From Leuctra nigra (Eukaryota > Arthropoda > Insecta > Plecoptera > Leuctridae): DNA of 64,000 nt. Below, piece by piece: positions 34,056-47,200 of the stretch. Made by a program: the position numbers and the translations under genes. Location of the stretch: assembly GCA_934045905.1 (NCBI GenBank), contig OW203764.1, forward strand, positions 22,997,109 to 23,061,108. Direction: 5' to 3'. Numbering within the stretch: the stretch's first letter is position 1; each line of letters opens with the position of its first letter. The notes under the pieces were generated by a model. The model saw nothing but the letters and a program-made list of their open reading frames with translations. It ran no database searches and was not told the DNA's origin.

Positions 34056-34597
34056 ATTTTTATTCAAATGCAACCTTGATAGCTGCCATGTAGGCCTAGT
34101 AGGTACCACAGTTGCCACCAGAGTGACATTGTGTTCCTTGTTTTCTCGAATAGACGATTCCTAAAAGTATCTCTGGTTTCTGAAATAATTCATATTATGC
34201 AGTTTGGTTTCCAGATATCTATTGATGTGTGTAACCCATTGTTGACACACGTCAATAGGTTCGTGAAAATCGAACATCAAGTGAAATTTTCTTAAACCAG
34301 CCAGAGCCTCTCGGATACTTTTAGGAATCGTCTTTTGACTCTGATACAAGACGCGAACATAGTTTACCCAGCATAGGTTTTTATTTGTTCCAGTACAATT
34401 CTAGCTTGCATGGAAATAGACCTAGATTCATTCAATCAAACATACTGACTGACAATAGATAGGTAGGTGTACTACGATTCACATTTGTTTATTTATTTCT
34501 TAGAATTATTCATCCTATAATTAAATGTCTACTAGTAGGTAATTTATTTATGTACTAGGTACCTACCTACCTAAATGAACTAGGTAGTACCTACATA

Positions 34598-35229
34598 TAG
34601 GGATGGCACCCGGTAAAATTTACCGGTAAATTAAGGTAAATTTACCAATTATTAATTTACCGGTAAAAAAAATTGTAAATTTTGTTTTTTTGATCCTCTC
34701 CAATGTAGGAATGGAGATATCAAATTTTAAGTAAAAACTATAAGTAAACATCAGTGTGACAACATTAGCAGTTAGGCATATTTTACGTTGATTTTTGGTT
34801 GTCCTCAATCATTCAGAATGATAACTCCATCCATATACCATTACTTCCAATGTCGGAATCTCTGTTCAGGTTTGCTTGTTTAGCAGACACAGATTGTAAC
34901 TTGATCAAATTGGTGGTCGACAATTCCTCTTATGGGAGAATAGCACAGGCAGCATGGCATAGCCTATACACTAGATTGGTCGAATCAATGCTATTCGGCT
35001 ATATCATCCTTTATCAATATGGAGTATTGTCATTATTAACATTGATTATAGATGTAGGTATTGTTATTGTCCTGACTGCGGTAATCTTTGTAAATGGGTC
35101 AAATAATTAAGTAGGGTCATTTTTGTATTTGGTATAGTCATGAATTGGTATCTGCCATCATTTTTCAAAATTTACCGCTGACCGGTAAATTTACCGATTT
35201 TTTCAGACCCGGTAAAAGTGCCATCCCTA
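34598..35229. mobile_element. 632-bp MITE, TAGGGATGGCACCCGGTAAA ends
   Basis: TAGGGATGGCACCCGGTAAA at 34598 pairs with its complement ending at 35229. Many copies of TTTACCGGTAAA and its halves lie just inside both ends. The end word GGGATGGCA resembles hAT ends. The flanks (CCTACATA and CCTCTACATA) are similar but give no exact duplication. No transposase is seen. It ends about 60 bp before the SMARCE1 start codon. Confidence 0.7.
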
Positions 35230-35290
35230 CCTCTACATACTTACTTACCTAGATAATATTTGTTTAGATTGAAGATATCAGCAGAACGCC

Positions 35291-38200
35291 ATGGCGTTAC
35301 CAGGTAACTACAAGCAGATCGCACTGGCTTCTCCGGGACCGATGTCATCCAATCGTAAGTACCATTGGATCCGTTTGATCAACTTACAGGATCAAGCATT
35401 GTTTGCCTGCATTTTATTTTGACCATTTATATAGAAGTAACTTAGGTATAGGCTAGTTATTTTTTGTTCATTGGAAGCATGAATTTGTAGGTTCTAGAAA
35501 ATGATCAATCGGAGCAGGTTTCTACTTTTATTATCAAGTTCAAGATGATGGTGCTAACATGATTTAGTTACATCGAGAGCAACACAAGGTTGACTTCTCA
35601 AATGAGCATTAACATTTTAGTGTGTCTCTCCTCTCTGTATTTTCAACACCAAAGTTCAGGATGAAGAATACCTAAGGGCCGGTATAACCAAAGTTAATCT
35701 GAGCCGGATTAACTAAATATTGGACTAAATTGGCGGCACAGCCAATCAGATACCTCAAAATGAGTGAAACAATTGAATTTAATCCAAAAGTTATGTCGTT
35801 TTCGGCTGGCCGCACTGGGGTTGCACTGAGTTCTTGATCGTGACGTCATGTCGTAACCTGGTTTTGCCCTAGTGTTGCCCAAGGTCCACTAAATCTTCTC
35901 CTAGCGGAGAACAGGCGAACCGCCAAATAAGGTCGTTCCATCTGACGCCATTACGGTGTAAAGCGGAAGTAAAATCAAGCGGATGTAATCAAGTGGAAGT
36001 AAAGCGGAAACGGAAGTAAATTTTGTTGAATAACATTGATCGCTCATACTACATTAAAACCAAGACGATGAAACTGATCAATATCAAACAAAAGGTAAAC
36101 ATCAATTTATACTATTTTGTGGCTATGCCGACTTACTGACGGACACTGCATCTGACAGTTCAGATGTTAGCTAAGCTGTCTTGCGCATGCGTGACGTCTT
36201 CCGGTTTCCGTTTGGCTCCGCAATGGAGGACACTTTTGTATTTAACATAGTGGAAGTGTGTGCAACGACCTAATTAGCACCGTGAGGTGCTGCGCGCTAG
36301 TAGGAGCGGAGATTTAGTGGACCTTGGTGTTGCCTAGTGCTGCCCCCAGTGCAGTCTCAGCCGAATACGAGTGATATGTTTTGATTTTGTGTTTTGACAC
36401 TGACAGCTATTTTCAAATGGCAACCGAAGAAATTGAGCTCCCGAGTGTTTTGAAGGAAAACCTCCAGTAACAACATCAATTTTGTTTTTCGCGCCGCCAT
36501 TTTGTCGGAGTGCGGCGGAGTGGAGGGGGCAACTCTACCTAATATTTACGAGCAAGAAATAGTGCACTGAGTGCGCACCCAGTGTGCACCACTTCCCAGT
36601 CGAATACGAAAACATTGCCCCAGAGCAACTGCGCACTGCCAGTCGAACACGTCACTTGCACTCAGTGCAGCTCAGTGCAACCCCAGTGCGGCCAGCCGAA
36701 AACGACATTAGTTAATCCAGCACAATTTAACTTTGGTTATTCCGGGCCTAAGACATTTAATATTTTAGTTGTCTAGAGGGTAAAGACTTTGCTCAAAAAT
36801 TGAAAATTGATCTAAAATATGGTACACACTGTCAATGAACTCTCCACTTTTTCGATCATGAGCGAAGAGTCAATCTACGGTCACGTCACGTGACCCCTGT
36901 TAGCCAATGAGAGAGCTGCTCTCCACTCTCGCAGAACTTAACAGTGTATCCGGTGTTTGACATTTGAATTTGCTATTCATATGTAGGTTACCTAGTTATG
37001 AATTTTATTTTTTATTTGTACCAGTTCTGAATTTGTAAAAACGGCTTGGCATTTACCATCCATTGCTAAAGAAAGAGACGTGATATGTTGGTTTGCATAG
37101 GACACCTACCTTCTCTGAACGAAGCACAATATTTTGTGATACATTTTAGTCAAAATAGTATGACTGTAATGAATCCAATTGCCATCTGATGGAACGAAAT
37201 AGTGAGATAATACCCCCATCAAAATTTAAGTTAATTGTAATACATAGTGTGAACTTTTCTAGTGCAGCAATAACTTATCAAGTTATCATTAAAGATATTG
37301 ATGATCTGTTTCGTGTCCATACGTAGGTAGGTAGGTGATAACAGTACTATACCAATTACTTTTATTGTAGTAGGTAGGTACCTTTGATATTAGAAAGAGT
37401 GTAAGTTGTCATTTAATTTAAGCATGAAATGTTGTTATTGTATCGTAAGTCGTAACGTGTTAACTGCTTCGTAGGTAGTGCTTATGCTGTTGCTATTCTT
37501 TACACTACCTAGTCATGTAACTACCTACCAAAGTATCTTACCAGCCTGCTACTTGCAAGATATATTCCCTGTAGACAGCTCCGTTTTGTTTTGTGTTGAG
37601 ATGCAGTTTCTGTATTGTTTTGTTATTTAGATATGCTGTCTGCTGGGGTCCCTATGACATTCAACATTTTGAAAGGTAAGGATTTGTGGTGGTTCTTGAT
37701 AATATCTCTAGTAATTATTAATAATTGATGTAGTTTTAGACACTTCTTTTCTGCTCCAAGGGGTTGGTACACTGCATTTAATTATCATGGAAAGGGTTGT
37801 CATCACTCATGCAATTTATTTCTACATTACAGTAATAGTCACTGCGAGATTAGGAAATTACCTTAGGTCTGGGGCTTAGGTCTGTCAAAATTTTTCAAAA
37901 CCCATCGTTTTTAGCATCCCTTCTATTGTGCGGCTAAGAGCTACTGAACATTCCGGCGTAAAACCATCCCCACTACACCTTTCTGAGGGAAGTATAAAAT
38001 AGTGTGATACGATTCTCGCACTGACTACTACTGGCTATGTAACTGTTATTTGTGAATGTAAGTTTATCCTAAAACTTGGCACTGTTATCCATACGTACAC
38101 CCAACAAATCATAAAACGGTATTTGAACAAAACAGATTGGCTGCTTGTCAGGTTCATTGACAATCAATCCTTGTTACTATCAATGAAATCAGAGCTCACC

Positions 38201-41200
38201 TACTAGAGGTCGATTGACGAGTAAGCATAGACTTCGTCGAAAGATGCCATCACATTTTTTTCAGACAATCCATTTCTTTCAATTACCGTTTTATGAATTG
38301 TCGAGTGTACCAACCTACTAATCAGCTATAAAAACACTCAGGTCAAGTGCTTAATTCTTAGAAATTTGAAAATCAATACATGACCGACCAGTCCCAACAA
38401 TGAAAGTTACCATAGATGTACTACCTATCTACTTATACATAAATAAAAAATAAGATGTGTGTTTTATTTTTTTATTTTATAAGTCATTTTAAATTTAATT
38501 TAGGTAGGTAAGTAGTACTACTACCCTTTTCTTGTAGGTACACTCCCCCAAATAATAAACGGTACTTGGTACAAAACTTATTGGCTGCTGGGCCGGTTCC
38601 TTGACAATCAATCCTTGTTATTATCAATGAAATCAGAGCTCACCTAAAAGAGTTAGATAATGCGTTAGCACTGACTGCATGGGATGATGCCATCAAACCT
38701 TAATCAGTCAATTCATTTTCTTTCGAGTACCGTTTATTATTTGGGGGAGTGTACCTTCTATGCTTACTTTCAATGTGAAGTCAATAATTTATTAACTGCT
38801 TCACATGAACATTTATAACTTGTACATAGGCGTGCCCACGGGGGGGGGGGGGGGCCTTGGCCCCCCCTAATGGGTCAGACTCAACTAAACAATAATAAAA
38901 TGAGGTCCTCATAGTGTCAAAATTTTGTTTTAAAAGGGTTTAAATAAAAAAATAATAAATATCCCTGCCGGGCAGACTGGAGTTGCTCACATTACTGGAA
39001 TCAAGTACTAGGTTGAACAAAATCACAATATTTTGAAGAAAATACCACGAAAACATTGCCTAAACAACCTTCCAAAAACACGATTTTTTCATGAATTTCT
39101 AGGTTTTTCCCCTACAAATATTTATTTTTAATATGCCTCAAAATTGCTCTAATATATGATAACCTTCAGAGAATATTTTCTCTGAAAATTGTGCTCCTTT
39201 CAGCACAATTTATATTTATATCGTGAAAAATAAAGTTTTGTGGTGTTTAACGTATAGTTGCATTATGTGAACAAATACTCCTCAGAACGTCTCAAATTCA
39301 TTTTGAAGTGCCAAAAAACTACAAAATGCTCTGCCAGGCTAGGTTTTGGGGTATGCCCCCCACACCTTATTGTAGTAAATAGGTAAAGTAAAAAAAAAAA
39401 AAATGCAAACGTCTCAAAATTGATTTTTAAGTTAAAAAATCCAAAAAACGCCTTGCGGGGCAAGGTGGGGGGCGCGCCCCCCACACCCCCCTTAACCCGT
39501 GGCAATTTTTTGCTCGTCATTAATCCTGTAAACCGATATGGCTTTCAATGTTATGTATTTGAACAGATGGAATCTTTCTTATATTTTTGGTAGATAGAAA
39601 ACTATATAGGTAGGCTATTACGAAAAGTATAAAAAAGGCTCCATCTTTCTTATGTATACACATTATTGAAAGTATGGCTTGCATTGCGCGAGCAATGAGG
39701 GTACCTAGAGGGTTTATCGGCGTGGTCCCTCAATTGTGGGTACAACGGCAATTACCTCGTGTACTTACATCATTGACATTATCATATTCATTTGACATAC
39801 ATTATTCACAGAGTCGAGACTAACTGATTGAAACAGGATAATAGTACAATAACTGAACTCACGGGATCCTTTATCCACTCATACATTTCGATGTCTAATT
39901 CTAACAACACCCCTTAGATTTAATTGTTATTACATCTTGTAGTAATGGGATCAAGTAGGTGTCTATCTACCTACTTCTTACTTATACTTGGTGCTTGGAG
40001 GTAGGTTTACAGCTGAAATATTGACTGCCTGGTTTGATTTTTGCATGTTATATTTTATTTCAGGTGCAACCTATGTTTTACTAATGCTCTTCTTACCATG
40101 AATCATTAATAAGTCAACTTTAATTTTAGTGAACAATTTGTAGGATTATAAAACTCTGTTGTTTTGGTGCAGTTGCATGGCCACTAACCAATAGCCATTA
40201 TTAAATTACATGAAACATAATACGTAGCACTAGTGTACAGTGGCGGCAATATAATCGTTGCACTCTGCCTCTCTCTGACCCATATCATAAACATGTTTTT
40301 ATATGGAGCAGAGAGAGATAGAGTACAAACAACTTAATGCCGCCAGTGTACATAATAGCCTAATAGGTATGCCAAAAGGGCAAGAGAAACAATGAAAAAT
40401 AAATGAGAAATTTACCTTGAACAGTTCAGATATTTGAAAAACTGTAGAAGTATCAATTCAAGAGACTGATACGGAAACATACATACCAATCTCCACAAAT
40501 TGATATAAAATTAGTTTTATTAATCCTCAATAAAAAGTGTGTGAATTAACATGTTGAACTTTCACTAGATGATACTCGTTCATTAAAGGTTGACAAGTGC
40601 TTAAGGGGAATGTACACTGAAATTTGTATCTCAGCTAATATAAGTGGCACAACCTTCAGATTTTAGAATCAAACAACAACTTAATCAAAAAATAAAATAA
40701 AAATGAAAAAAATATTTGTTTGACAAATTTTATGGATTTTATTTAGTTTTTATGCATAAAAACATACATCCACCAAATTTGCTACTCCTTTTTTGAATTT
40801 CAAAATACAAAAAATGATAATTTTTTTTTAGTTACCAGAGGCACACTGCATAAAACAACGTGGAGTTTTTCTAATAAATTTACTTATTTTAGGAGTTAAA
40901 ATTTTTTGAATATGTACATTTCTGATTTTACTACTTTTACCTATTAATTTGACATATTTAGTGCTATTATTTTTTTAAATTTATTCAAACATTTTTAACT
41001 GATAAAATAAGTAAATTTATTTGAAAATCTCCACGTTGTTTTCTCCACGTTGTCTGGTAACTCAAAAAAAATTTAATTTTTTGTAATTTGAAAATACCAA
41101 AAAAGGAGTAGCAAATTTGGTGGATGTATGTTTTTAAGCAAAAAACTAAATACAATCCATAAAATTGGTCAAAAAAAGTTTTATTTTTATTTTTTTATTT

Positions 41201-44200
41201 TTTTTGAGTAAGTTGTTATTTGATTCTAAAGTTTGAAGGTTGTGCCACTTATATAAGCTGAGTCCAAAATTCAGTGTACATTCCCCTTAAAAGACCTAGT
41301 GAAATACATATTATGTAAAAGCAGCTATGCAAGACTTAATTCCCACTTGGTAGCAATTGATTCTCTTGTTTGCAGAGCGATTACGAGCGTCTAACAGTGG
41401 CAGTGCCGCATCGTCATCTGCGGTGAGGATGTTTGTCGTGACGCGTAATGTATCTCTATGTTGTGTTGTTCGAGATACTGTATCTGAGTAACAGTTTAAA
41501 AGTCACTACCTGTGGCAGTCACAGAGTCAGGTCAAGCTGTCCATCTCTCTACGATCTAGTCACATAGAAGCTTTCTTTTCAATGACAAAATAGAGAAATA
41601 AACCTAAGAATTGAGGATGAAAAAAGCACTTGATATCAGTAACTACTAACTTGGCCTGACATATTTTCTTGAACAGTTCATGTTCATTTTATTCCATTAA
41701 GACTTATAAAAAAAGAATACATCCCATAGTGTAGGGAGCTGGGAAACACTGTTTCATCGTATTACATGTGTCTTAAAGACGTGTTCTAAAATAAAATAAA
41801 TACGTTTTAAACTAACATTGTTTTAATGAGATCCATAAACTTAGGATGCTATTAAAATGCACCTTTGTAACCTTCATTGGTAACCTTGATCTTTTACCAA
41901 GAAGTTTGTATTGTAATCTATTTGTATCAAGTCCACATAACAGAGAGGTTCGAACCTCCGTTCTAGTTATGAGTTATCTCTTGGAAAGGTCAATTGTGAA
42001 ATGTGGCTGAAATGTGACATGTGTATAAATAAAGAAATTGTTATCTTGCAGAGTCCATTTATATCAACGTCTCATGGACACCCAGGATTTACTCCGCAGA
42101 AGGTTGGGAAGGGCGGTGCAGCTGTAAGTTACAGTTACATTATACTTGTTGAAGTGTAAAATGCAGGATTGATTTCATTAACTGTTATCTCAAGATTTCA
42201 GCACTAAAAAAATAGCAGTAGGTAATTTTTTTTTTACAATTTTATTTCTTGAATGGAAAGTTGTTATAATGTAGGTACATGACTAACTTAACTCGTACAT
42301 TTCACTGCTTGAAAAATTGCAAAGTCACAAATTACAATGATCAAATACGCTGACCACATTTCGTTTTCATTATTCACTCCTTTTTTGAATGGTTGAACAT
42401 AATTTCTATAAATGAGTAATGAGTATTCTAATTGAAGTGGCACAATATTGTCTTGCATTATGTTGAACAGAACGATGCTCGAGTTCCGAAGGCACCGAAG
42501 GCCCCCGAGAAGCCGCTCATGCCGTACATGCGCTACAGCCGCAAGGTGTGGGACACGGTCAAGGCGCAGAATCCCGAGCTCAAGCTCTGGGAGATCGGCA
42601 AGATCATCGGTCAGATGTGGCGCGACCTGCCGGAGTCGGACAAGACGGAGTTTGTCGAGGAGTACGAGATGGAGAAGGTAATACGACACCTTCAGTTTTC
42701 ACTCTTCGATTTAATAGTATCTCTACTACATTTTTAGCTTCGGTGAATGAAAATTGAAATGATTAGAACTGGAAGACATTTGCAATTCTTCCCAACTTAC
42801 TAATATGATGATTAATTGGACAATAGGGAATTCTCCTCTAAATTAAATTTCCAAATAATTGTATTATTATGGTAGGGGAGATGTTGGTGAATACAGATAT
42901 GCTATTAATTTTGTTGTGGGATCAATAGTTCTCTCGGAATTAATTTACAAAGTTTGATATTTTTCTTCTAACTTTAAAACAGGAAAATTGATATTGACGT
43001 CATAACCTAGATGTTGCCATGGCAACAAAGCATATCACCATGGTAACACATTGTTGTGGACTTAGAAATGACATCACAACCCAGATTCTCATTACATGCC
43101 GTTTTTCCCGCCAAAATGTACCAAGACATTTGAAATTGATTTTTATGAATGAAAATGTTCTATTTCTCAAGTGATAAGAGTGTTTGTGATTATTATTTGT
43201 GTTGTTATTTACGAATTTACCTTAATAAAATTAGAGGAGAATTCCCTATTGAAGAGTTCCAATTTGGTAGTTTACAATTGAAGGGCTCGGGGGTAAATAA
43301 TGGTAAGTGACATATTTTGAGAAATGCATATTTTATCATGTAAATAATGGCAAGTACAGCGCCCATGCATATAACACACAAATTCAACTTTCCCGCCATA
43401 GGTGTCGCCACTATGCACACTTGTAGTTTTACAGTTTTCAACTCGGTTGATGTAAATAATGGTAAGTGCATTCAAAATGGCTTCTCGCAAACGTCTCCAA
43501 TTCGGAGATGCCACTATATATCTCATGATTTTATTGAAAATATACTAGAAGAGGAAGATGTTGATGACTTAGATGATTTTGTAGAAGATCCTGATTATGC
43601 TGAAAGTCTTCAAAGTGATGAAAATCGCGATGTTAAATCAAAAGATGAGGTATGAAAATTGCTAATAGAAATCATTGCAGTTCATGTAAAACATGGTAAC
43701 TACAGTTGTATCCTAACCTAACTTTTTCTCTTACATTATAATTTTCATGTTTTTCAATTCAATATTTAAAAATATAATAGAGATTTATAATTAGGGCAGT
43801 AAATTACTTAAAATACTTCAAAACGAAAGTATTATTTAGCAAATGTGCCGAAATTGATATGCTAATTTGGTGTAAATAATGGCAACTGCAAATTAGACTG
43901 TCAATTTTAATTTTTTCTGTGGTTAAATAAAATTATTTTTGTCATTGATATTGCATTAATATACACATTAAACATAAAAGAATCGTCCTAGATTATCCTT
44001 ATTCATCATACATCATTTTTCAGTATATATGGAGCTTTTTGAAATTTCAATTTGCTCTCCTGGAAAATTTAAAATATGTCACTTACCATTATTTACCCCC
44101 GAGCCCTTCAATTTACATATAGGAGGACTTAATTACAAAAAGTCTAAGAGATCATCATAAACAATTTCAACTGTGGGTTTTTTGGCATCTGTTTTCCTGA

Positions 44201-47200
44201 GAGAAGCAAATTGACTTGGACTTTTCTTGGATATTTCTGCAAGAAATCTTACCTTCAACATTTCTCCCAAGAACTTTAATTTGTGTAGTTATTATTTAGT
44301 TTTAGTTTTCTACTGGCAACTAATTTGCAAGGGTGAATCAACATCTGTAGCCGACATCATGATCTTCCAATGTAGCAAGCTCACTTGTACTCTCCTCAAG
44401 AGTAATATGTTCAGTATAGTATAGTATAGTAGTATGTATAGTGTAGTAAGATAAGTCTGGCTTGGAGCCATTATTTGAACCCAAAACAAAGCCCTATTTA
44501 GAAGCGTCGTTTAAAACAAGATTGAGACAATACTCAATGTCAATGTACAATACCTACTCAATTTGTACATTGAGTATTGAGTAATTTTCTTAAAAGTCTT
44601 AGTAGATTTTTAAGACTTATTTGAAATCCTGAATTGAAAATTACAGGAATGTTCTGATAGATGGACAATTAAAATAAATTTTTATTTTGATACAAGTTTT
44701 GTTTTTTTCATTTCTTTTAAATTTTTAACAGCTGAAGTATTCAAGCGTCAAATCGTTTGTAGATAATATTCTAGGCTGGCACTTTATGCACTTGCGACAC
44801 GATCTCTTCGGATGCGTGTTGATCCGAGTGTGCGTAATCTTGCAGGTGTTTTATAACGAGGCGATGAGACAGTACCACGCGTCGCCCGTCTACTTGATGT
44901 GGATGAACGCGCGCTTGCGAGGTAGGACGTGCGACGTTGTCACATTTCACCACACACGGGGAACTCTCGGCGCGTCTTGCTGCCTGTGCACTCGATCAAT
45001 TAAATTGCAACACTGCTTTTCAAGTCTAAGTTTTCTCAATTGTTTCTTAACAAGTAAAGGTGTATTATCATGAAAAGCCAATAGTGACGATAAAAATTTA
45101 AAATTTCTGTAAAGAAGGTTAGTAACGTACTAAGAAAGTTATACTCGAGTTATATTCTTGAACAATTTCAAAATTCCTTAAAAATTTAATTTATGTGAGC
45201 AATTCAATTGTTTTTGTGTACTGTGTTGTGTTGTCTCTTTGTGTTTTATGTCCACACGGTGGTATCTTTTGTTTTGTATTTTGTGTTGTCAGCTTGGTAC
45301 CTCATCAAAGCGCACACCCTGTGTATTCCTGTCCCCTGCTTTTCATATGGTCTCTCTCTCCCGCTTACGACGGCTTTGTCGGTAATTTCTCATGTTGCAG
45401 CTAGAGTATGAGAAAAACTTGAAAGTGTATCACAATTCCCCGGCCTATGTTGCGTACATCGCTGCCAAGACTCGTGGTAAGTCCGGTAGGTGAACACACT
45501 TCTTGATCATCATTCTCGGTGTTCTTGAATGTTTGTCGTTCACGATGCATGCTGCTGCTCTTGGTGCATGATGGTGGCTTGTCGAGTGGTTCCAAATATA
45601 TCTGTTGTTATTATTTATAGCCATAGGCCTTAAATATACTTTCATAGTCATGCAGACATTAACTTGTGTGTTCTGTTTTAGTATAATATATTTCAAGATC
45701 ATCTAAAGATCACATAAAACACTGATGTTGTAAACATTTAGAAAGGAAAGAAAAGAATGTAAAAATACTAAATAGTAAATACTAACACCAACATAATATA
45801 CTGAATATCCTTGTTGCTTGAATAACCTAACATTGTTCATAATTAATTATAATACACATTGTTTGGTGTCCCCAAAAAAATGTGCATTGATATTGGTGAT
45901 GACAAGTTCATATCTTGACACTGTCAAGTGTCAACTTTAATGTGTTTGTGTAGAAACTGAACTGACTTAAGTCTGCCTAGTCTTTTTACCCAATACATAA
46001 TTCAGTGGGTTTATTCACCCTTGCCCAGCTCCTCTTTAGCAACAGTCTAATAGTACTTACCTACTCTTTAATCTAATTAGTATTTACTACAGTATCTTAC
46101 AATTCTTCTCAGGTAGTATGTGTATGTATGTACAAACAAGTAAAGAAAATGAAATGTGTACTCTGTATGTCAATGTTTGCTTCATCATATTAATTGGTGT
46201 TACCTTGTCAATGTCATGTTTTGATACGTTTCATAAGCGCAGAATTGCAGAAAGTGGCAATGTGATTTTATTGTACCAACCAATCAAAAGATTAAATTCG
46301 GCTCTACTAAGTAAGAAAATGTTGTGGTGACAAAAAGATTGGTTGTCACTAGGTCAGAAGTAACTTTTCAACTTTCCACCAATCTGCACTTTTGTGAAAA
46401 CTGCCTTAAATCTTGAATTAATTATTTTTTTATTTTTCATAACTCGTTAATAGTCATTAGTCATTAATAATATCTACTCCCTAGCTTGAATTCAATAAGT
46501 GTCCAGTAGCGGTGAACAATAAACACAAATTTTGTTCTATAAGTCAACTTAATTTTCTCTGTAATGTATAATTGCTTGGTAATTTGCATGTAAACTGCTT
46601 GTACGTAATGTTGCATGATTGGTAGTCTCGAGACGCACTGCTCACTGATTGGTTGAACTTGCAGCCGCGCAACAGGCTGCCGATGAGCGAGAGACTCACG
46701 AGCGAGCTCCGACTGGCGGAGGAAAACCCGTCGATCGTCGCATCGACATCCAACCGGCTGAGGATGAGGATGGTGAGTGGAAACTTTGATTATCATAGAT
46801 GTGGCAGTAGAGGTTGTCATTGATTAGCTTGAATAGCTGTCTTTAACTGTCAAATGTGCAGTTACTATATATTTTATTTTATGAGTCTTGAGGATATGTA
46901 CACTTGGCCAAACAAAACTTGAATGTTCAATAAATCTGAAAGGCTGATAAATGTAAGATCACACCATCAGAAGTCAGTCTAAGCGATCTCATTGTCGCAC
47001 TCTAGTAGATGACCTCACATTTCAATGATAATAACAAGCTTTGATTGGTTATGGGACATGACCAGCAGTCATTCAAATTTGGTCAACGTTCAAGTTTTGT
47101 TTGGCCGAGTGTACCAATCAATAAACAAAAAATAAATTATGTCGAAGAATTGAGAGAATGGAATGAGAGGTTATAGTCACTCTATCGAAATATACAAAAG

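Larger units (their letters stand above)
35676..36748. mobile_element. outer PIF/Harbinger-like MITE of a three-level nest
   Basis: GGGCCGGTATAACCAAAGTT at 35676 pairs with its complement ending at 36748 (TTTGGTTATTCCGGGCC), and TAA flanks both ends. The element is split by the TGTCG-type MITE at 35793-36708. The surroundings are SMARCE1 intron 1. Confidence 0.85.
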
